Shown: one piece after another, positions 14,445 to 26,093 of the stretch
Numbering within the stretch: the stretch's first letter is position 1
How the letters are laid out: each line of letters opens with the position of its first letter
Source: Epiperipatus broadwayi
Lineage: Eukaryota; Onychophora; Udeonychophora; Euonychophora; Peripatidae
DNA: 64,000 bases
Direction: 5' to 3'
NCBI GenBank assembly: GCA_028023455.1
Contig: JAQFVV010012477.1
Coordinates: 372,001 to 436,000, forward strand
Program-made: the position numbers and the translations under genes
Notes under the pieces: model-generated
Told to the model about the DNA's origin: nothing
The model's input: the letters and a program-made list of their open reading frames with translations, nothing else
Database searches by the model: none

Positions 14445-14640
14445 AGGTGCAGTGCTCTCAGATCCAAAGATGTTCACTGACGAAGGCCACAAGCCAGAAA
14501 CTAGTCTGGGGATATTGGATGAATAGGCACTAGATAGGGATTTTATGCACAAGCCTTCTTGCATCCATTGATTACTCTGGTTGGCACTGAGTGGCACTAC
14601 TGTATGGAGAGTTTTGCCTGTTTTAATAACAGTAATGTGC
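14445..14640 (+). repeat. Subfamily B repeat, core plus tail
   Basis: It contains the shared core (CACTGACGAAGGCCAC, then CCAGAAACTAGTCTGGGG) and the B-type tail with CATTGATTACTCTGG and GGCACTGAGTGGCACTACTG. The same sequence in reverse orientation is at 33.9 kb and 39.5 kb. The core also matches subfamilies A and C; the tail does not. Confidence 0.8.
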
Positions 14641-15527
14641 TAGCATAAGAAATAGTGACATGTGTTGAAAAGGTCTATTTCCTTAATAGATGAAAGTATG
14701 GTTGTGGAAAAATAATAGTAATTTTTTTCTTTTGGCTAGTATTGTAATGTTATATGAATTCTATTTTACATCTGTATGTGTGCAATTGTTATAAATATTG
14801 TTTTAAAAATAAAAAGTATTCGATTATTGTATTTTTTAATCTCCAAAAATCAATATTTTTCTCGCAATGACTTTGTTAACGTTCTATTATTAAAGTTACT
14901 TATTTATTTGTTTTATTTCTTTTTAAATTATAAAAAATGGATTTATTTGTGACATACTTAATAAACTTGTAGTGCTATTTTTTTTTAAATTAACCATTCT
15001 GTTAACAAATTTAAAATTAAAGACCGCAAGTGTATGTTATTTTATTATATATATATGACAAAAATAAATGAATCAAAAATATTATTAAAACTTTGTTTAT
15101 TTGTAATGCCCAGTTTATTTAATAATTTTTATTAGCACCAGTTTTATTATATCTTTACAAAAGTGTTTGTCACACTTCAGTGGAGAATTCTTGATTCAGT
15201 CATATTAAAATGTGTATATGCATATATTTGAAGTTAGGTGTTTCATTTTTTTTTTAAATAAAAAAAATGTTTTTATTTTCACCATTCTACAACTGATGTT
15301 ATTACTACCTTTTTTTTTAAAAAAAAAAAACTATTATTATTAAAAAGTTTTCAGTATTTTTTATTTAAAATATATATCTCCATAATCACAATATTATCAG
15401 ACACTTTCATTTCAAATATTGGCGTCAGAAATGAAAATAATAATAATAAAATATATAGATATGATATGTTATTACATTTTAAAAAGTTGTTTTTTATATA
15501 TATTTAAAAACACTGTATCATTCGCAG
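14641..15527. other. AT-rich DNA upstream of a candidate exon
   Basis: Only homopolymer-rich A/T sequence is visible, with T8-A10 type runs near 15310 and (AT)n near 15045. No gene or repeat could be recognised. Confidence 0.5.
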
Positions 15528-15583
15528 TCACAGATGAAGAAAGGATGGCGACAAGATTTGCAAATCTTAAGAACCTCCTGTGA
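15528..15583 (+). CDS. Candidate terminal coding exon, gene unknown
   Basis: After a possible splice acceptor (ATCATTCGCAG) an open frame reads TDEERMATRFANLKNLL and stops at TGA (15581-15583). The stretch has CpG and mixed codon composition, unlike the A/T runs around it, and AATAAA occurs about 30 bases beyond the stop (near 15614). Two bases precede the first whole codon, so the upstream intron would be phase 1. I do not recognise the protein and cannot see the preceding exon. It could be a chance open frame or an unrecognised transposon end, since RTE remains start about 150 bases downstream. Confidence 0.25.
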
Positions 15584-15739
15584 CCTAACAACAAACAAAC
15601 AAGCTAAAAATCAATAAATATCGTTTTATAAAATATATATAATTTTCACGAATATTTTTCTAAAACATATAAAAAAAAACTAAAAACTAAAAAATTAATA
15701 ATGAAACATTTATGTATATGTGTGTAGGTGTGTATTTAT

Positions 15740-15970
15740 AAATCATCACATGAAGCGATCATCTATTAGTTACATGGAAATGTGTCTTATTAACGTGAAA
15801 CTAGAAAGATGAAAGCTATTACAAAAGACTGTGTTTACAGTTGACATTCTTAATCTTCACATCAATGCTTTAAAATATTGATATACCTTGAAAAAAATAC
15901 AAATGTAACATAATTATATAATAATTTATATTCTATTAAGAACTGCAAGGAAGTTAGCTAATACAACATA
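15740..15970 (+). pseudogene. RTE-type LINE remnant, end of endonuclease and linker (copy 1, part a)
   Basis: Frameshifted translation gives SDHLLV (the SDH catalytic motif of the APE-like endonuclease), then INVKLER, TVDILNLHINA and LLRTARKL. These align in order with the better copy at 22.6-25.7 kb, which has DHPLV, VNTKLER and TLLKTATRLL. It is heavily decayed with several frame changes. The element continues after an inserted family D repeat, at 16.32 kb. Confidence 0.6.
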
Positions 15971-16069
15971 ACTAAGTTACCAGTAAACTTTCAATTGATA
16001 CAACTCAATTTATAAAAAAAAAAAAAGGACAATTGTGAAACAATTTATAAATGATATTTAAAAACTGAA

Positions 16070-16264
16070 ATGCAGTCGTATTATATACCTGTATCAATGT
16101 ATGTAATATACAGAGTATATGAGCATAGATTTTCACATGACCCACCGCACACCACTCTATCTCATATCTCTGATACACTTGAACACATATATGTCGAAAA
16201 GATAGATAATCACCAATATACGTATTTCGTGCTAAAACAGCAATCATCAGTTCATATACCCTAA
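16070..16264 (+). repeat. Family D repeat, copy 1
   Basis: It starts near CGTATTATATACCTGTAT and contains AGAGTATATGAGCATAGA, GATACACTTGAACACATATA and GCAATCATCAGTT. The same series recurs at 36.1 kb and, more diverged, at 16.5-17.0 kb. It sits inside the RTE copy 1 remnant. One frame is open along its length and shares residues such as EHIYVEKI with the other copies. Confidence 0.75.
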
Positions 16265-16319
16265 ATAATATTTAAGAGGATTTTAATATCAGGATTTTGT
16301 TCAAATAGTAAGTGACAAG

Positions 16320-16495
16320 TCAATGATAAAATATAACTGTAAATTAGTAAAGAAAACTATTGAAGAAAATAAAAGTTTCAAAACATTGAAACAAAAAGTT
16401 AATTCAACAATAAGAAAAGTTGATGAAATTGAAACGAACTAGAGGAATGACGTTACGAAATGTGCGGAAAAGTTGTACAAAGGATTATTATTAAA
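16320..16495 (+). pseudogene. RTE-type LINE remnant, linker before RT (copy 1, part b)
   Basis: The frame reads KYNCKLVKKTIEENKSFK and later a segment with KCAEKLYKGLL. It matches in position and sequence the segment DIRKYNCELVRKVV of the 22.6 kb copy. This is the continuation of the element seen at 15.74-15.97 kb, separated from it by the family D insertion. Confidence 0.6.
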
Positions 16496-17023
16496 GTAAT
16501 AAATAATTTGAACACAGACACTCATACTCCATTCAAACTATCTACTCTATTTTATATACCCAATGGACATCTCCACAAACATGTGGAAAAGATAAATGAT
16601 CTCCAGTTTATGTATTTTATGTTCAACCAACACTCATCAGTTGATCCAGATTATCATCTACTCACATATATATATATAATTTGTGCTCAGTTTGCATTAA
16701 GAGAGCAAATCTTAAAACTTAAATGGAAAAGCTTTAATCTACTCCACCCTCCAACATTGCAGCCATCCATACATTTGAAAATCTGATGATGGAATGACCA
16801 AATCTCTTGTTGATGCTAAAATTATTGTCATGTCCATGTATTGGAGATGATGATCTGGACCAAATGATGAATGCTGATTTAGCATGAAATATTTTTTTGA
16901 GATCATCTTTTCTATATGTTTGTATTCATGTGTATTGGTTGTATAAGACAAAGTAGATAGATGAAGTGAGCATGAAAGTCTGTGTTCAAATCTCTTATAA
17001 TTACAACTAGACTCAAAGTACAT
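16496..17023. repeat. Family D repeats, inverted pair (copies 2 and 3)
   Basis: Copy 2 (about 16496-16660, plus) and copy 3 (about 16848-17005, minus) are inverted relative to each other around a spacer of about 190 bp. Shared landmarks are GAACACAGAC, the AAAAGATAAATGATCTCCA segment and the (A/C)ATCATCAGTT-like end. Each copy is open in the same frame (NQHSS is common to both). The pair interrupts the RTE copy 1 remnant. Confidence 0.65.
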
Positions 17024-17059
17024 AAATTATACTTATATTAAAATATTATAGTAATAAAG

Positions 17060-17625
17060 ATAATAACAACAAAATGAGTATTAAAGTTATTAAGCCATTG
17101 AAATATCATGAATTTTAGTGAAGCGATGAAATATGCAATCAAATCTATAGGGATAAAAACTTCAAGCAGGTGAGGAAATAGAAAAAAATGTTGATAACAT
17201 ATCAAGAGCTAAATGTGAAATGTATCAGATAAATTGAAAAAATACAGTAATAAAAATGATATTTAAAAGTTGGGATAAAAAATAAGAGAATCTATAGACC
17301 AATCAATCTTCAATCATTTCTATACAAAAGTTTCACTGAGATAATAACATGTTGTCTACATCAATTTTGAATTCAAACCAAATAAAAAACTCATCTGGTG
17401 CTGAAAAGTGATATTAGCATAGTGGATCATATCCAATAAATAAGAATTGTTATAATGTTTTGTACTTAGATTATAAAAATGCTCTGGATTCTATAATCAT
17501 TTTCACAATGAGTATATTTTAAACCAGCAAGATATACGTTTAACATTTGTCATATTCTGATGAATATTTATTTAAATGCAATAACTTAAATTACATTACA
17601 TAATGCATTAAGAAGATTAACATTG
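17060..17625 (+). pseudogene. RTE-type LINE remnant, N-terminal half of reverse transcriptase (copy 1, part c)
   Basis: Frame-broken translation yields MQSNL and QAGEEIEK, then an IYRPINLQSF segment (the conserved YRPI block of non-LTR reverse transcriptases), a VDHIQ segment, and LDYKNALDSI, the equivalent of the catalytic D-containing A motif. It stops at the SINE at 17.63 kb; the FADD part of this copy is absent. The order fits parts a and b, so one element was broken by at least three later insertions. Confidence 0.7.
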
Positions 17626-17628
17626 ATA

Positions 17629-17800
17629 AACGTACATGATAGATTAGTTGAGCATTGTCTTAAAATCCAAAACTCAAGAATCTAAGAGTCCAGGTTTGAA
17701 TCCCATGCTAGTACTATCACTGGTCAGGCTAGCAACACCTGAAGAAAAATGAGAATACCCCTCAAAACACTGTGTTTCTAAAGACATTCAATACTCATAG
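17629..17800 (+). repeat. tRNA-derived SINE, head and body
   Basis: TAGATTAGTTGAGCA resembles a pol III A box. GGTTTGAATCCC, about 50 bases on, is a good B box with tRNA-like spacing. The body continues through CACTGTGTTTCTAAAGACAT. Such internal promoters drive SINE transcription by RNA polymerase III. It is not a working tRNA gene, since no cloverleaf acceptor stem pairs. The element is cut at about 17800, and its tail appears at 18791. Confidence 0.6.
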
Positions 17801-18112
17801 TTTTTATATCATCACAAATAAGCTCTAAAAAGCTTTGCAGAATATCCCCAACCCCAGACCAGTTTCTGCTACTGGATTCCTCAGTGAGGTACTAGAATAT
17901 TCAAGCATTAGATTAAACATACTGGAACAAGACCAGAACTTTATTTAATGGGTAACTATTAAGTAGAAAATGTGAAATTTTCAGATATTTATATGTCTTC
18001 CAATCCAGCTATCTAACTTAAATAGCCATATGGGACTGAACCAAGTTCAGATATACCATATATTAATAACTTTAGCAATATAAAATCACCAAATCCTTAA
18101 TAGCAAAAAATA
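17801..18112 (-). repeat. Subfamily C repeat, copy 1
   Basis: Sequence includes AATAAGCTCTAAAAAGC, AATATCCCCAACCCCAGACC, CCTCAGTGAGGTACTAG and CCATATGGGACTGAAC. Read on the minus strand this carries the superfamily body and core (CACTGAGG...AGAAAC). It is inserted into the SINE and is followed by two more C copies. Confidence 0.75.
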
Positions 18113-18785
18113 AAATTACAAAGAAATCAAGTTATATGTCACATGACCTAATTTAACAAGCTTGTATTATAAATGTTATATATAGAGCTCGCAAATAAGC
18201 TCTTAACAAGCTTTGCAGAATATCCCAACCCCAGGCCAGTTTATGCTGCTGGAATTCTCAGTCAGGTGCTAGGATATTCAAGAATTAGATTAAAAATACC
18301 AGGACAAGCCCATCACTTTATCTAATGGATAAATATTATGCAGAAAATTTGAAATTTCCAAATATTCATATGCTTTCCAATCCAGCTATCTAACTTAAAT
18401 AGCCATATGAGACTGAACTAAGTACAAATACACCTTACTTTATCATACCATATATTAATAATTTTAGCATTTTATATTACTAAAGTTATTAATATATTGT
18501 GCATTTGTACTTAGTTCAGTCCCATATGGCTATTTAAGGTAGATGGCTGGATTGTCTGAAAATTTCAAATTTTCTAAAGTGCTGGGTTTGTCCTGGTATT
18601 TTAATCTAATGCTTAAATATCCTAGCACCTCACTGAGCATGCCAGTAGCAGAAACAGGTCTGGGATTGAGGATGTTTTGCAAAGCTTGTTAAGAGCTTAT
18701 TTGTGAGCTCTATATATAACATTTCTAATACAAGCTTGTTAAATTAGGTCATGTGACATATGACTTGATTTCTTCATTATGTAAT
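18113..18785. repeat. Subfamily C repeat, full-length inverted dimer
   Basis: The left arm (18113-18480, minus orientation) and right arm (18481-18785, plus orientation) are reverse complements over about 300 bp. They start and end with AAGAAATCAAGT(T/C)ATATGTC and meet at TTAATA.. around 18480. The right arm shows the landmarks CAGTCCCATATGGCTATTTA, CACTGAGCATGCC and AGAAACAGGTCTGGG. It would fold into a very long hairpin if transcribed. Confidence 0.85.
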
Positions 18786-18790
18786 ATTAA

Positions 18791-18830
18791 TATTAGATGA
18801 TGGAAATAGTCCTATATGAAAATATAATTA
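18791..18830 (+). repeat. SINE tail beyond the subfamily C insertion
   Basis: TATTAGATGATGGAAATAGT resumes the SINE broken at 17800. Comparison with the uninterrupted copy at bases 15-75 dates the C cluster as younger than the SINE. Confidence 0.55.
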
Positions 18831-18844
18831 ATATTAACTAAAGT

Positions 18845-20275
18845 TATTGTATCTTCAGAATTGTCTAACACTTTAAATGAACAAGTGAAATATGCAATTG
18901 TCTCCATGAAAAAGAGAAAAGCACTAAGAAATGTAAGAATTATATATCTTAAAATAATCAGATGAAGAAATACAAAAATTGCTTGCAAAGTTATGAACTA
19001 ATTGCTTAAATGATAAACATGCTTTAGATAATTAGAAGAATGTAGTAGTGATGTTGATATTTAAGAAAAGTGATATGAACAGTATTAAAAAAAAAAAAAA
19101 ACAGACTTTTCTATTAATACAATGCAAAATATTTACTAAAATAATTACAACTGTTTTCAACAAAATTTCGATTTTAACCCCAAAAAAGAAACTGAATTAA
19201 AAATGTTTTTACCACAGTGTATCACATCCATATATTGGGAGATATTATAAAAAAAGATGAATGAATAAAAGTTGATATTATTCTTTGTATTCACAGATTA
19301 TAAAGGAGAGTTGATACTACAAGAATTTCTATATTGATAAAATAATTGTCAAAGTAGATAACCAATACTGGAATATTCAGAAAAATATTTATCAACATAC
19401 TACAGCAATAATTAGATTACACAATGATTCTAAAATAATTGACATTGATATTGGTGTATAACTGGTCTTTTCATATATAAAAAAATTATTACTATATAAG
19501 AAGTGTTTTGTGAATTAAAATGGGAATTTATTAAACTAAAATAAAATAGAGATCAACCAAATCAGATAGAATTTGCAGTCAATATTTTTGTTTCTCATAA
19601 TAATGCTACAGAGTTTCAGGAAACATTGCAAAATCTATCAGATTGAAAAAAAATGGGACTAAAGATAAATACTAATAGGACTAAATCAATATTTGATTGT
19701 AATAAGTCAAGATTGATATTCAGAATTAAAAGTTAATAACAAATACTGTGAATAGATTAGTAATACAGTTGAAATCATAAAGAATGAAATTATTTATCAA
19801 ATTAAATTGGATGGTGTGTTTTTGGCAAAATAACAATCACAAATATATAACTAGTTTCTATTTATAGATCTAAGGCTTGGACTCTTAACAAAAAGAAATT
19901 CAGAAATATCACATAACTCAATTGAGTTTGGAGAAACATGCCTTAGAAGTAATGAGGATAGATTGAATATAAAATATGTGAAATAGAAAACAATCTGGTG
20001 TCACTAACACTCATGTTAGAATTAATAAACTGAAATTGATATAATTTAGCTGTATTGCTAGAACAGATGATAAAAGAAGGATTATTATAATTTTAAACTG
20101 AATGTGAAATATAAAGTTTTAGGAAGAAACAATATGGAAGATGGATAGATCAAATAAGAATGTTTGCTCTTGTGTTTAGGTGAAGAGAGCCTAGAGTTTA
20201 AAAAAACTGGATCAAACCAGGACAAATCTTCATGTTACAGTGGATCAATAAGGATTCATATTGATGGTGGTGTTT
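18845..20275 (+). pseudogene. RTE-type LINE remnant (copy 2), reverse transcriptase and 3' end
   Basis: This copy starts in the segment before the RT (MKKRKAL-like, then SDEEIQKLL) and continues through an RT region (AIIRLHNDS, then a segment equivalent to the LQ-rich block after FADD) to RLGLLTKRNSEI, the SEAWTL-like C-terminal block. It ends with a FKKTGSNQDKSS segment near 20.25 kb. Many stops and frame changes are present. Because it repeats upstream parts of the element, it is a separate 5'-truncated insertion, not a continuation of copy 1. Confidence 0.65.
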
Positions 20276-22130
20276 GTGTGTTTAAAAAAGAAATACTTAA
20301 TAGTAGATATCATTAAATTCTTAGAATTAGAGACTGGAAATTTAATTAATATGCAATATAGAGTCCTCAAATTATTACTTAAGTATAGAGATATGAATGT
20401 CGAGAATAATAAGAAAGAATCCATAATTAAAAACATATATGAGAGATTAAACAGATAACACTATCATCATTGAATTAATTAAAAGATTCAAACTGATCAT
20501 GGTAGATATAATTCTAGAAGAGATTGTAAAACATAAGACAGTTGGAGTATAACCCTATTCCAGGGAATTGTAAAAGAATTTTTAAAATATCAAACAGGAG
20601 AGGAATTTGTGATGTAGGAAAATATTATGTTGTAAGTTGAAGAAATAAAATTGTGTAATGGAGAAAACATTTTAAACTTTGAGACTTTCATCTTCCAATT
20701 GATCCATAATGAAAATAATTGAAGTTGAAGAATTATAAAAACATATAATTTGTGAAAACATAAGAATTTTTAAATTATATATTTTATATACTAAAGCAAT
20801 ACTTTAATAAATATATTTTTATAAAAATACTACTTTAAAAAAAGGTCTCGTTTGTGGATCGCAGCAGATGAGATTAAAATTCTTCTATATATATATATGG
20901 AAGAATTAATATTTGCTTTAAATACTGACGCTAGGAATATCATAACATACGATGAAACCAAAACATTCACATCACACACATACAAACAAATATTTGCTTT
21001 TCCAATCCAAAAAAACACTGATATATCATTTTTTTCTAAGAATACATGCTCCTTCCAAAAAATTTTGGGTTGATAGTGGATATAAAAATATATGTTATAA
21101 TGTTAGAAGTATTAATTGTTGTTTCAACTAATTAAAAGTTTTGAACATTGTAATTAGTTATATCATTCATTTTTATTAGACTTTTATTTACTATTTATTA
21201 CTAAAAACGAAATGAAATATTTATTTTAAGATGATTATAATAAAAAAATTAAAAAAAATTATCAATTTCATTAATGCTTTAAAATTATTACAAAGTCAAT
21301 TAGTAAAAAAAAAATGTTTATTTGTCAAAATATTGCATATATATTTGTGATTGTATGAGTGTATATAATACAACATATGATAAAATATTAACTTTTTTTT
21401 CTCTTTTAAACATTTATTTTTCAAAATTAATTCCCATTTGCTACTAACAGCATTAAATATAACAATAATATTAGAGATTTACTTTTTTGCCTTCCTAGAC
21501 TAATTTAATATTAATAAAGAAAAATAGGTTTTTTTTTCTTTTTTTTCCCTTCAAAAATTCGGAAAAAGGATTTTACTGAATAAATGGAAGTTCGCTTATA
21601 ATGCAATATTATTGACCCCTGCTTCCTTTAACCTGCAGGTTTTCAAAATAGATAATTTAATCAAGAAAAACTTCCTGGCGTTTTCATTGATATCTCAATA
21701 TGTTTGTACATTTTAAGTTTAAAATTACATTATTATTTATTTTCAAAACTTATAAATATAGAAAACAGTATTAGATTTATTACTATTGGCAAACAAAATA
21801 ATAAATCAAATTCAGTCGCAAAGTAGATATCACAAGAGTATGTGAATGTTCTAGAAAAAGACCACATGTAGAATTAATTGATAAAAAAAGTTGAAGTAAT
21901 GTACAGAAAATATGAATCAGAGATAGTGGATTAAGTTTAGAAAAAACGTCAATCTATAGTTGTTGACAATGATTATATTTTTTTTTTTCATTCAGGCATT
22001 CGGTGTTTATTTTTTATATTTGAACATTTGTTTATTTCTGTTATATATATAATATTTTGCTTATCTGTTTAGTTTTTTATCACTTGATGTGTTTGCAATT
22101 ATGTTTAAACTTTTAAATTTAGATTTATAC
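20276..22130. other. AT-rich DNA, nothing certain
   Basis: The 20.46-20.72 kb part contains an IPGNCKR-like reading that could be another small RTE 3' fragment, but it is too short to call. The rest is A/T-rich with long T and A runs. Two small open frames near 20.25-20.46 and 20.85-21.07 kb overlap on opposite strands and match nothing. Confidence 0.45.
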
Positions 22131-22559
22131 TTACTTATTGGTTGCAGAAAGGACTTTGCTCTTAACTGAAAGGAGACCTTCTGAATTCCCTTGGAGGTCT
22201 TAAAAGAACCGAGCAGGTCATATTTTAATACCCACTCCATATATTCTTGTTGGCACAGCTGTCATCACTATGTGATTATTTATATAGTATAAGAACATGT
22301 ATTGACTGCTCATTAACATGTATTACCCAGTGTGGTGAGTTTATTGATTTTTACTTCTCATGAGTTCTGATAAGGTGGAATGAATGTGTATGTGAATGAA
22401 ATTGTTTTTTTTTAGTAGTTATATACAATCATGACAGACAAAAATAAACTATGTCCACTGTTCCCAGGAGGCTGTAAAGTTATCAGCAAGGCAGCAGATG
22501 GTGGCCAAAAGTGAAGGGTGGTAAGGATCCCCAGATTGCAGGCCCAGGCTGTCATTTGA
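22131..22559. other. Less AT-rich sequence directly upstream of RTE copy 3
   Basis: Balanced-composition segments (around 22150-22260 and 22460-22560) adjoin the first recognisable endonuclease codons. They may be the RTE 5' untranslated region, but I have no second copy in the window to prove that. Confidence 0.3.
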
Positions 22560-25500
22560 TGATGACTTTTTATTTAGATACTTACAGATGCAGATCATTT
22601 TTAAGTGAAGGAAGATTGCAGGAATTGGAAGAACAATTGCCTCATACTAAATAGGACATTATTGAATTTTGTGAAGTTAGAAGAAAAGATGAAGAGACAA
22701 TTAATTAAAAAGTGGATATGTACTTTAGTACAAAAGCACAGAATATTGGAAGTAAAAGTGAAGTAGGAATCATAATAAATAAAAGGTAGAAAAACAACAA
22801 TGAGAATATTGATGATGTATCAGACAGATTGGTAAGATAAGTTAATCAATTTAATATAAAATATCAAATGCAGATAATTCAGGTTTATGCCTTAACAAGT
22901 TCTCATAACGATGATGTAGTAGAAGACTTTTATATGAATTTTAAAATTGTTATGGGAGACTTTAATAATGCTAGAATTGGTAAACAAATGAAACATGAAA
23001 GAGTTGTAGGTAAATTTAATTATGGTAATAGAAATGAGAGAGAGACTTCTGATAGCAGTAAAAGAAAAACTTAATTTTATGAATTCTTATTTTGAGAAAA
23101 ATGTTCAAAGGAAATGGACATGGCAGCCTCTAAATGAAGGTACATCAGAATTGCATTATATTTTGTCTAACAGAAAATACATATTTCAATATTGTAGTGA
23201 CATTAATAAATTCAACACAGAATGTGATCATCCATTAGTAAAATGAAAGATATGGGTTAATACAAAACTAGAGAGACAAAAATATTAAGAAAAACAATAC
23301 TTACAGTTGATATTTATAGTCTTCATAAACCTTCTAACGAAGTTATATTAGAACTTGCAAACCATTTTTAAGTATTAGGAAATTTTGAACATGATTCAGA
23401 TTTAAATGAAAAATAATAAAAAAAACAACAACTCATACACTTTTAAAAATGGCAACAAAGAAAATAACTGATACACTTTTAAAAACTGCAACAAGATTGT
23501 TGGTAGAAAAAAAACAGCAATTTCCCAATAAAATTTCTACTGAGACTAAAGAATTTATGAAGAAAAGAAGGAGTAATAAGATATATAAAAATTATTCATT
23601 AACAAGGATTGAATATTTCAAATTTCATAAATGGTGTAGAAAAAGAGTTCATAATGATATAAGAAAGTATAATTGTGAACTAGTAAGGAAAGTTGTAGGA
23701 GACAATTTATTAAGAACATAAAACATTTTGGTTTTGGTAGGAAACTTATATCTGCAATAAGAAAAAAAGATGGAACTATTACTAAAATATTACTAAAAAG
23801 GGAGATGACATTATAAAATGAGTAGAAGAGTTCTATCTTGAATTATATAGTAATAGAGAACAAATACCCCCTACATCTATTATATCTTTTGAATTGTCCA
23901 GCATTTTAACTGAAGAAGTGACATATGCATTAAATTTATGAAGGGAAAAAGCCCAAGCAATGATGGAATTATAATTGATATATTAAAAGAAGCAGGTGAA
24001 GAAATAGAAATAATATGATAAAGTTATATACCAAATGACTAAATGATAAAGGTGTACCAATTGATTTGAAAAATGCAGTATTACCATTAATATGTAAAAA
24101 GGTGATAAAAAGATATTAGAAATTATAGACATATCTGTCTTTTATGAGTTTTATACAAAAACTTTACCAAGATAATTACATGTTGTAATCAGAGAGCATT
24201 GGATATCAATTAACCAAAAAACAAGCTGGATTTAAAAGTGCTTTTAGTGCTATAGATTATATCCAAGTATTGAAAATAGTTGTAGAAAGGATCACTGAAT
24301 ATGAGTTATCATTATGCTTTGGATTTGAAGATTTTGAAAAGACATTTGATTCTATAAACATTTTTCAGTGATTAAAGCAATGCGACCTCAAGGTATAGGC
24401 CAAGAATATTATCATATTCTAAAGGATATTTATAAAAATGTAACAGCATTAATTAGATTACATAATGATAATAAGAAGGTTAAAATTGAGAAGGGTATAA
24501 GACAGGGTGATTCCATATCTTCCAAAAAATTTTACAGAAGTGGTGGAAGAAGTATTTGTGAATTAAAGTGGGAAACTGAAAGAATTAAAGTAAATGGAGA
24601 TTATTTAAGTAATATAGATTTTCCAGATGATGTAGTTATTTTTGCAAATAATGTTTCAGAGCTTCAGGAAATGTAGCAAGAGTTATCAGATTAAAGTAAG
24701 AAAGTAGGACTAAGGTAAATGTTAAAAAGATTAATGTTCCATGGATTTTCTCAAAAAATGAAAATAAATATTGATTATGACACATTAGAAGAAGTTAACT
24801 GTAAATATCGTTGTCAGACTATTACTACAGATGGAAAAATAATGGATAAAATTAAACATAGAATTAAACTTGGTTAGAGTCCTTTTGGTAGGAATAAATT
24901 TGTATTTAAAGAAAATATATCTAAGTGTTTGAAAAGGTTTTCAATAAATGTGTTTTACCAGTTTTTACTTATGGATCTCAAATTTGGACATCTAATAGAA
25001 GAGCAATACAGAAACTTCAGATCACTCAAAGAAGTATGAAAAGATGCACATTAGGAGTAACAAAAAGAGATTGAAAATGCAATACATGGTTACCAAAATA
25101 AGCAGGTATTAATGATATCATTAAAAAACTTCTTCCTTCTTCCTCTTCCTTAATTTTGCTTCTTCATATACAACAATATATATTTTTAAAATAATTGAAA
25201 TCTTCTTACACTTTTTAAGCAAAAAATATTTATTATTATAATTACAGTTTTGACTGTTCCTCACAGTCTTCTTCAGATCTTATTCTCTTTCTCTACTTTT
25301 TTATTTCCACCATGAAACAGAATGATATCTTAAGAAGACTGCAAGAATAGTCAAAACTGTAATTATAATAATAAATATTTTTTTGTTTAAAAGGTGCAAG
25401 AAGTGTGTAATTATTTTTAAAAGGTATATTGTTGTATTATTGGAAAGAATTAAAGAGTGAAGTGGAGTTGGGATCAACAAATTGCTAGAAGAGATGATAA

Positions 25501-25690
25501 TAGACTTACAATTGAAATCTTAAACCAGATTGCAAATGATTGTAAAATGCATAGAAAGAGATCACATGTGAGATAGATGGATGAATATGGAGAAGAGAAG
25601 CTAGAGATCAAAGAAGATGGATTGAACTTGGAAAGATCTTCATTCTGCTGTGGATTGATAATGGTCAATGATGGATAATGATAACTTGCT
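22560..25690 (+). pseudogene. RTE-type LINE (copy 3), best preserved, endonuclease plus reverse transcriptase
   Basis: A non-LTR retrotransposon polyprotein with domains in the expected order. The APE-like endonuclease runs from about 22575: TYRCRSFLSEGRLQEL, QIIQVYA, then GDFN at 22955-22966, GKFNYGNRNERE, and the catalytic DH near 23224. The linker has DIRKYNCELV. The reverse transcriptase has FEKTFDSI near 24335, GIRQGDS near 24495 and FPDDVVIF at 24620-24643, standing for the catalytic FADD with A changed to P. The C-terminal block includes TTDGKIMDKIKH and RAIQKLQITQRSMKRC, ending near 25.69 kb. Several frameshifts, stops and the changed FADD make it inactive. A palindromic insert interrupts it at about 25.12-25.44 kb. 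Family assignment is firm to the RTE group; the exact clade is not resolved. Confidence 0.85.
25168..25439. mobile_element. Palindromic MITE inserted in RTE copy 3
   Basis: Two arms of about 115 bp (25168-25283 and 25327-25439) are reverse complements. They share ATACAACAATATA ends, TAATTACAGTTTTGACT and CAGTCTTCTT, around a loop of about 45 bp. The RTE reading on the two sides joins up (IND IIK... then ERIKE), which proves it is an insertion. A short CT-rich stretch (25120-25166) lies between the RTE and the left arm. It codes for nothing and would move only with a transposase supplied in trans. Confidence 0.75.
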
Positions 25691-26093
25691 TATTAGCTCT
25701 AATAAATCATGACAGAGCAGAATGTGTATATTTTAATATATTAGTGTTACATATTCTTGATGATCAAATTTTATAACTTGGCTGTATTAGTGCATTGACA
25801 ACTATTCAACATTCATTCAAAGAGAGATAGATTTAAATTAACTTGAATAAATAAATATATTTATTAATAAATCAGAATACATTTAATTGTCATAATAATA
25901 CATTTAATTATCATAATGCCTGTGTTTGTAAGATTATGTGCAAGGCCACCAAACTCATATACAAAAGCAAAAATAACTTTTATCTAGTGACCATGGATGC
26001 ATTATATTTACAATAAATGAATCTGTAGTAGGGTAGATTACTACATCTAAGGAAGATTATAAATGAATTTCTGGAAACTGTAAAAAATAGAAA
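25691..26093. other. AT-rich DNA, nothing recognised
   Basis: No gene or repeat with a partner in the window was found between the RTE end and the minus-strand frame that follows. Confidence 0.5.

Noticed and set aside
16984-17005. GTTCAAATCTC as a pol III B box in family D
   Set aside because: No A box at tRNA-like spacing, and the motif is not kept in the other D copies.
17640-17710. A functional tRNA gene
   Set aside because: A and B boxes are present but the arms do not pair as a cloverleaf, and the sequence continues as a SINE body.
20245-20458. Overlapping 63- and 65-codon frames on opposite strands
   Set aside because: Both are by-products of the A/T-rich end of RTE copy 2.
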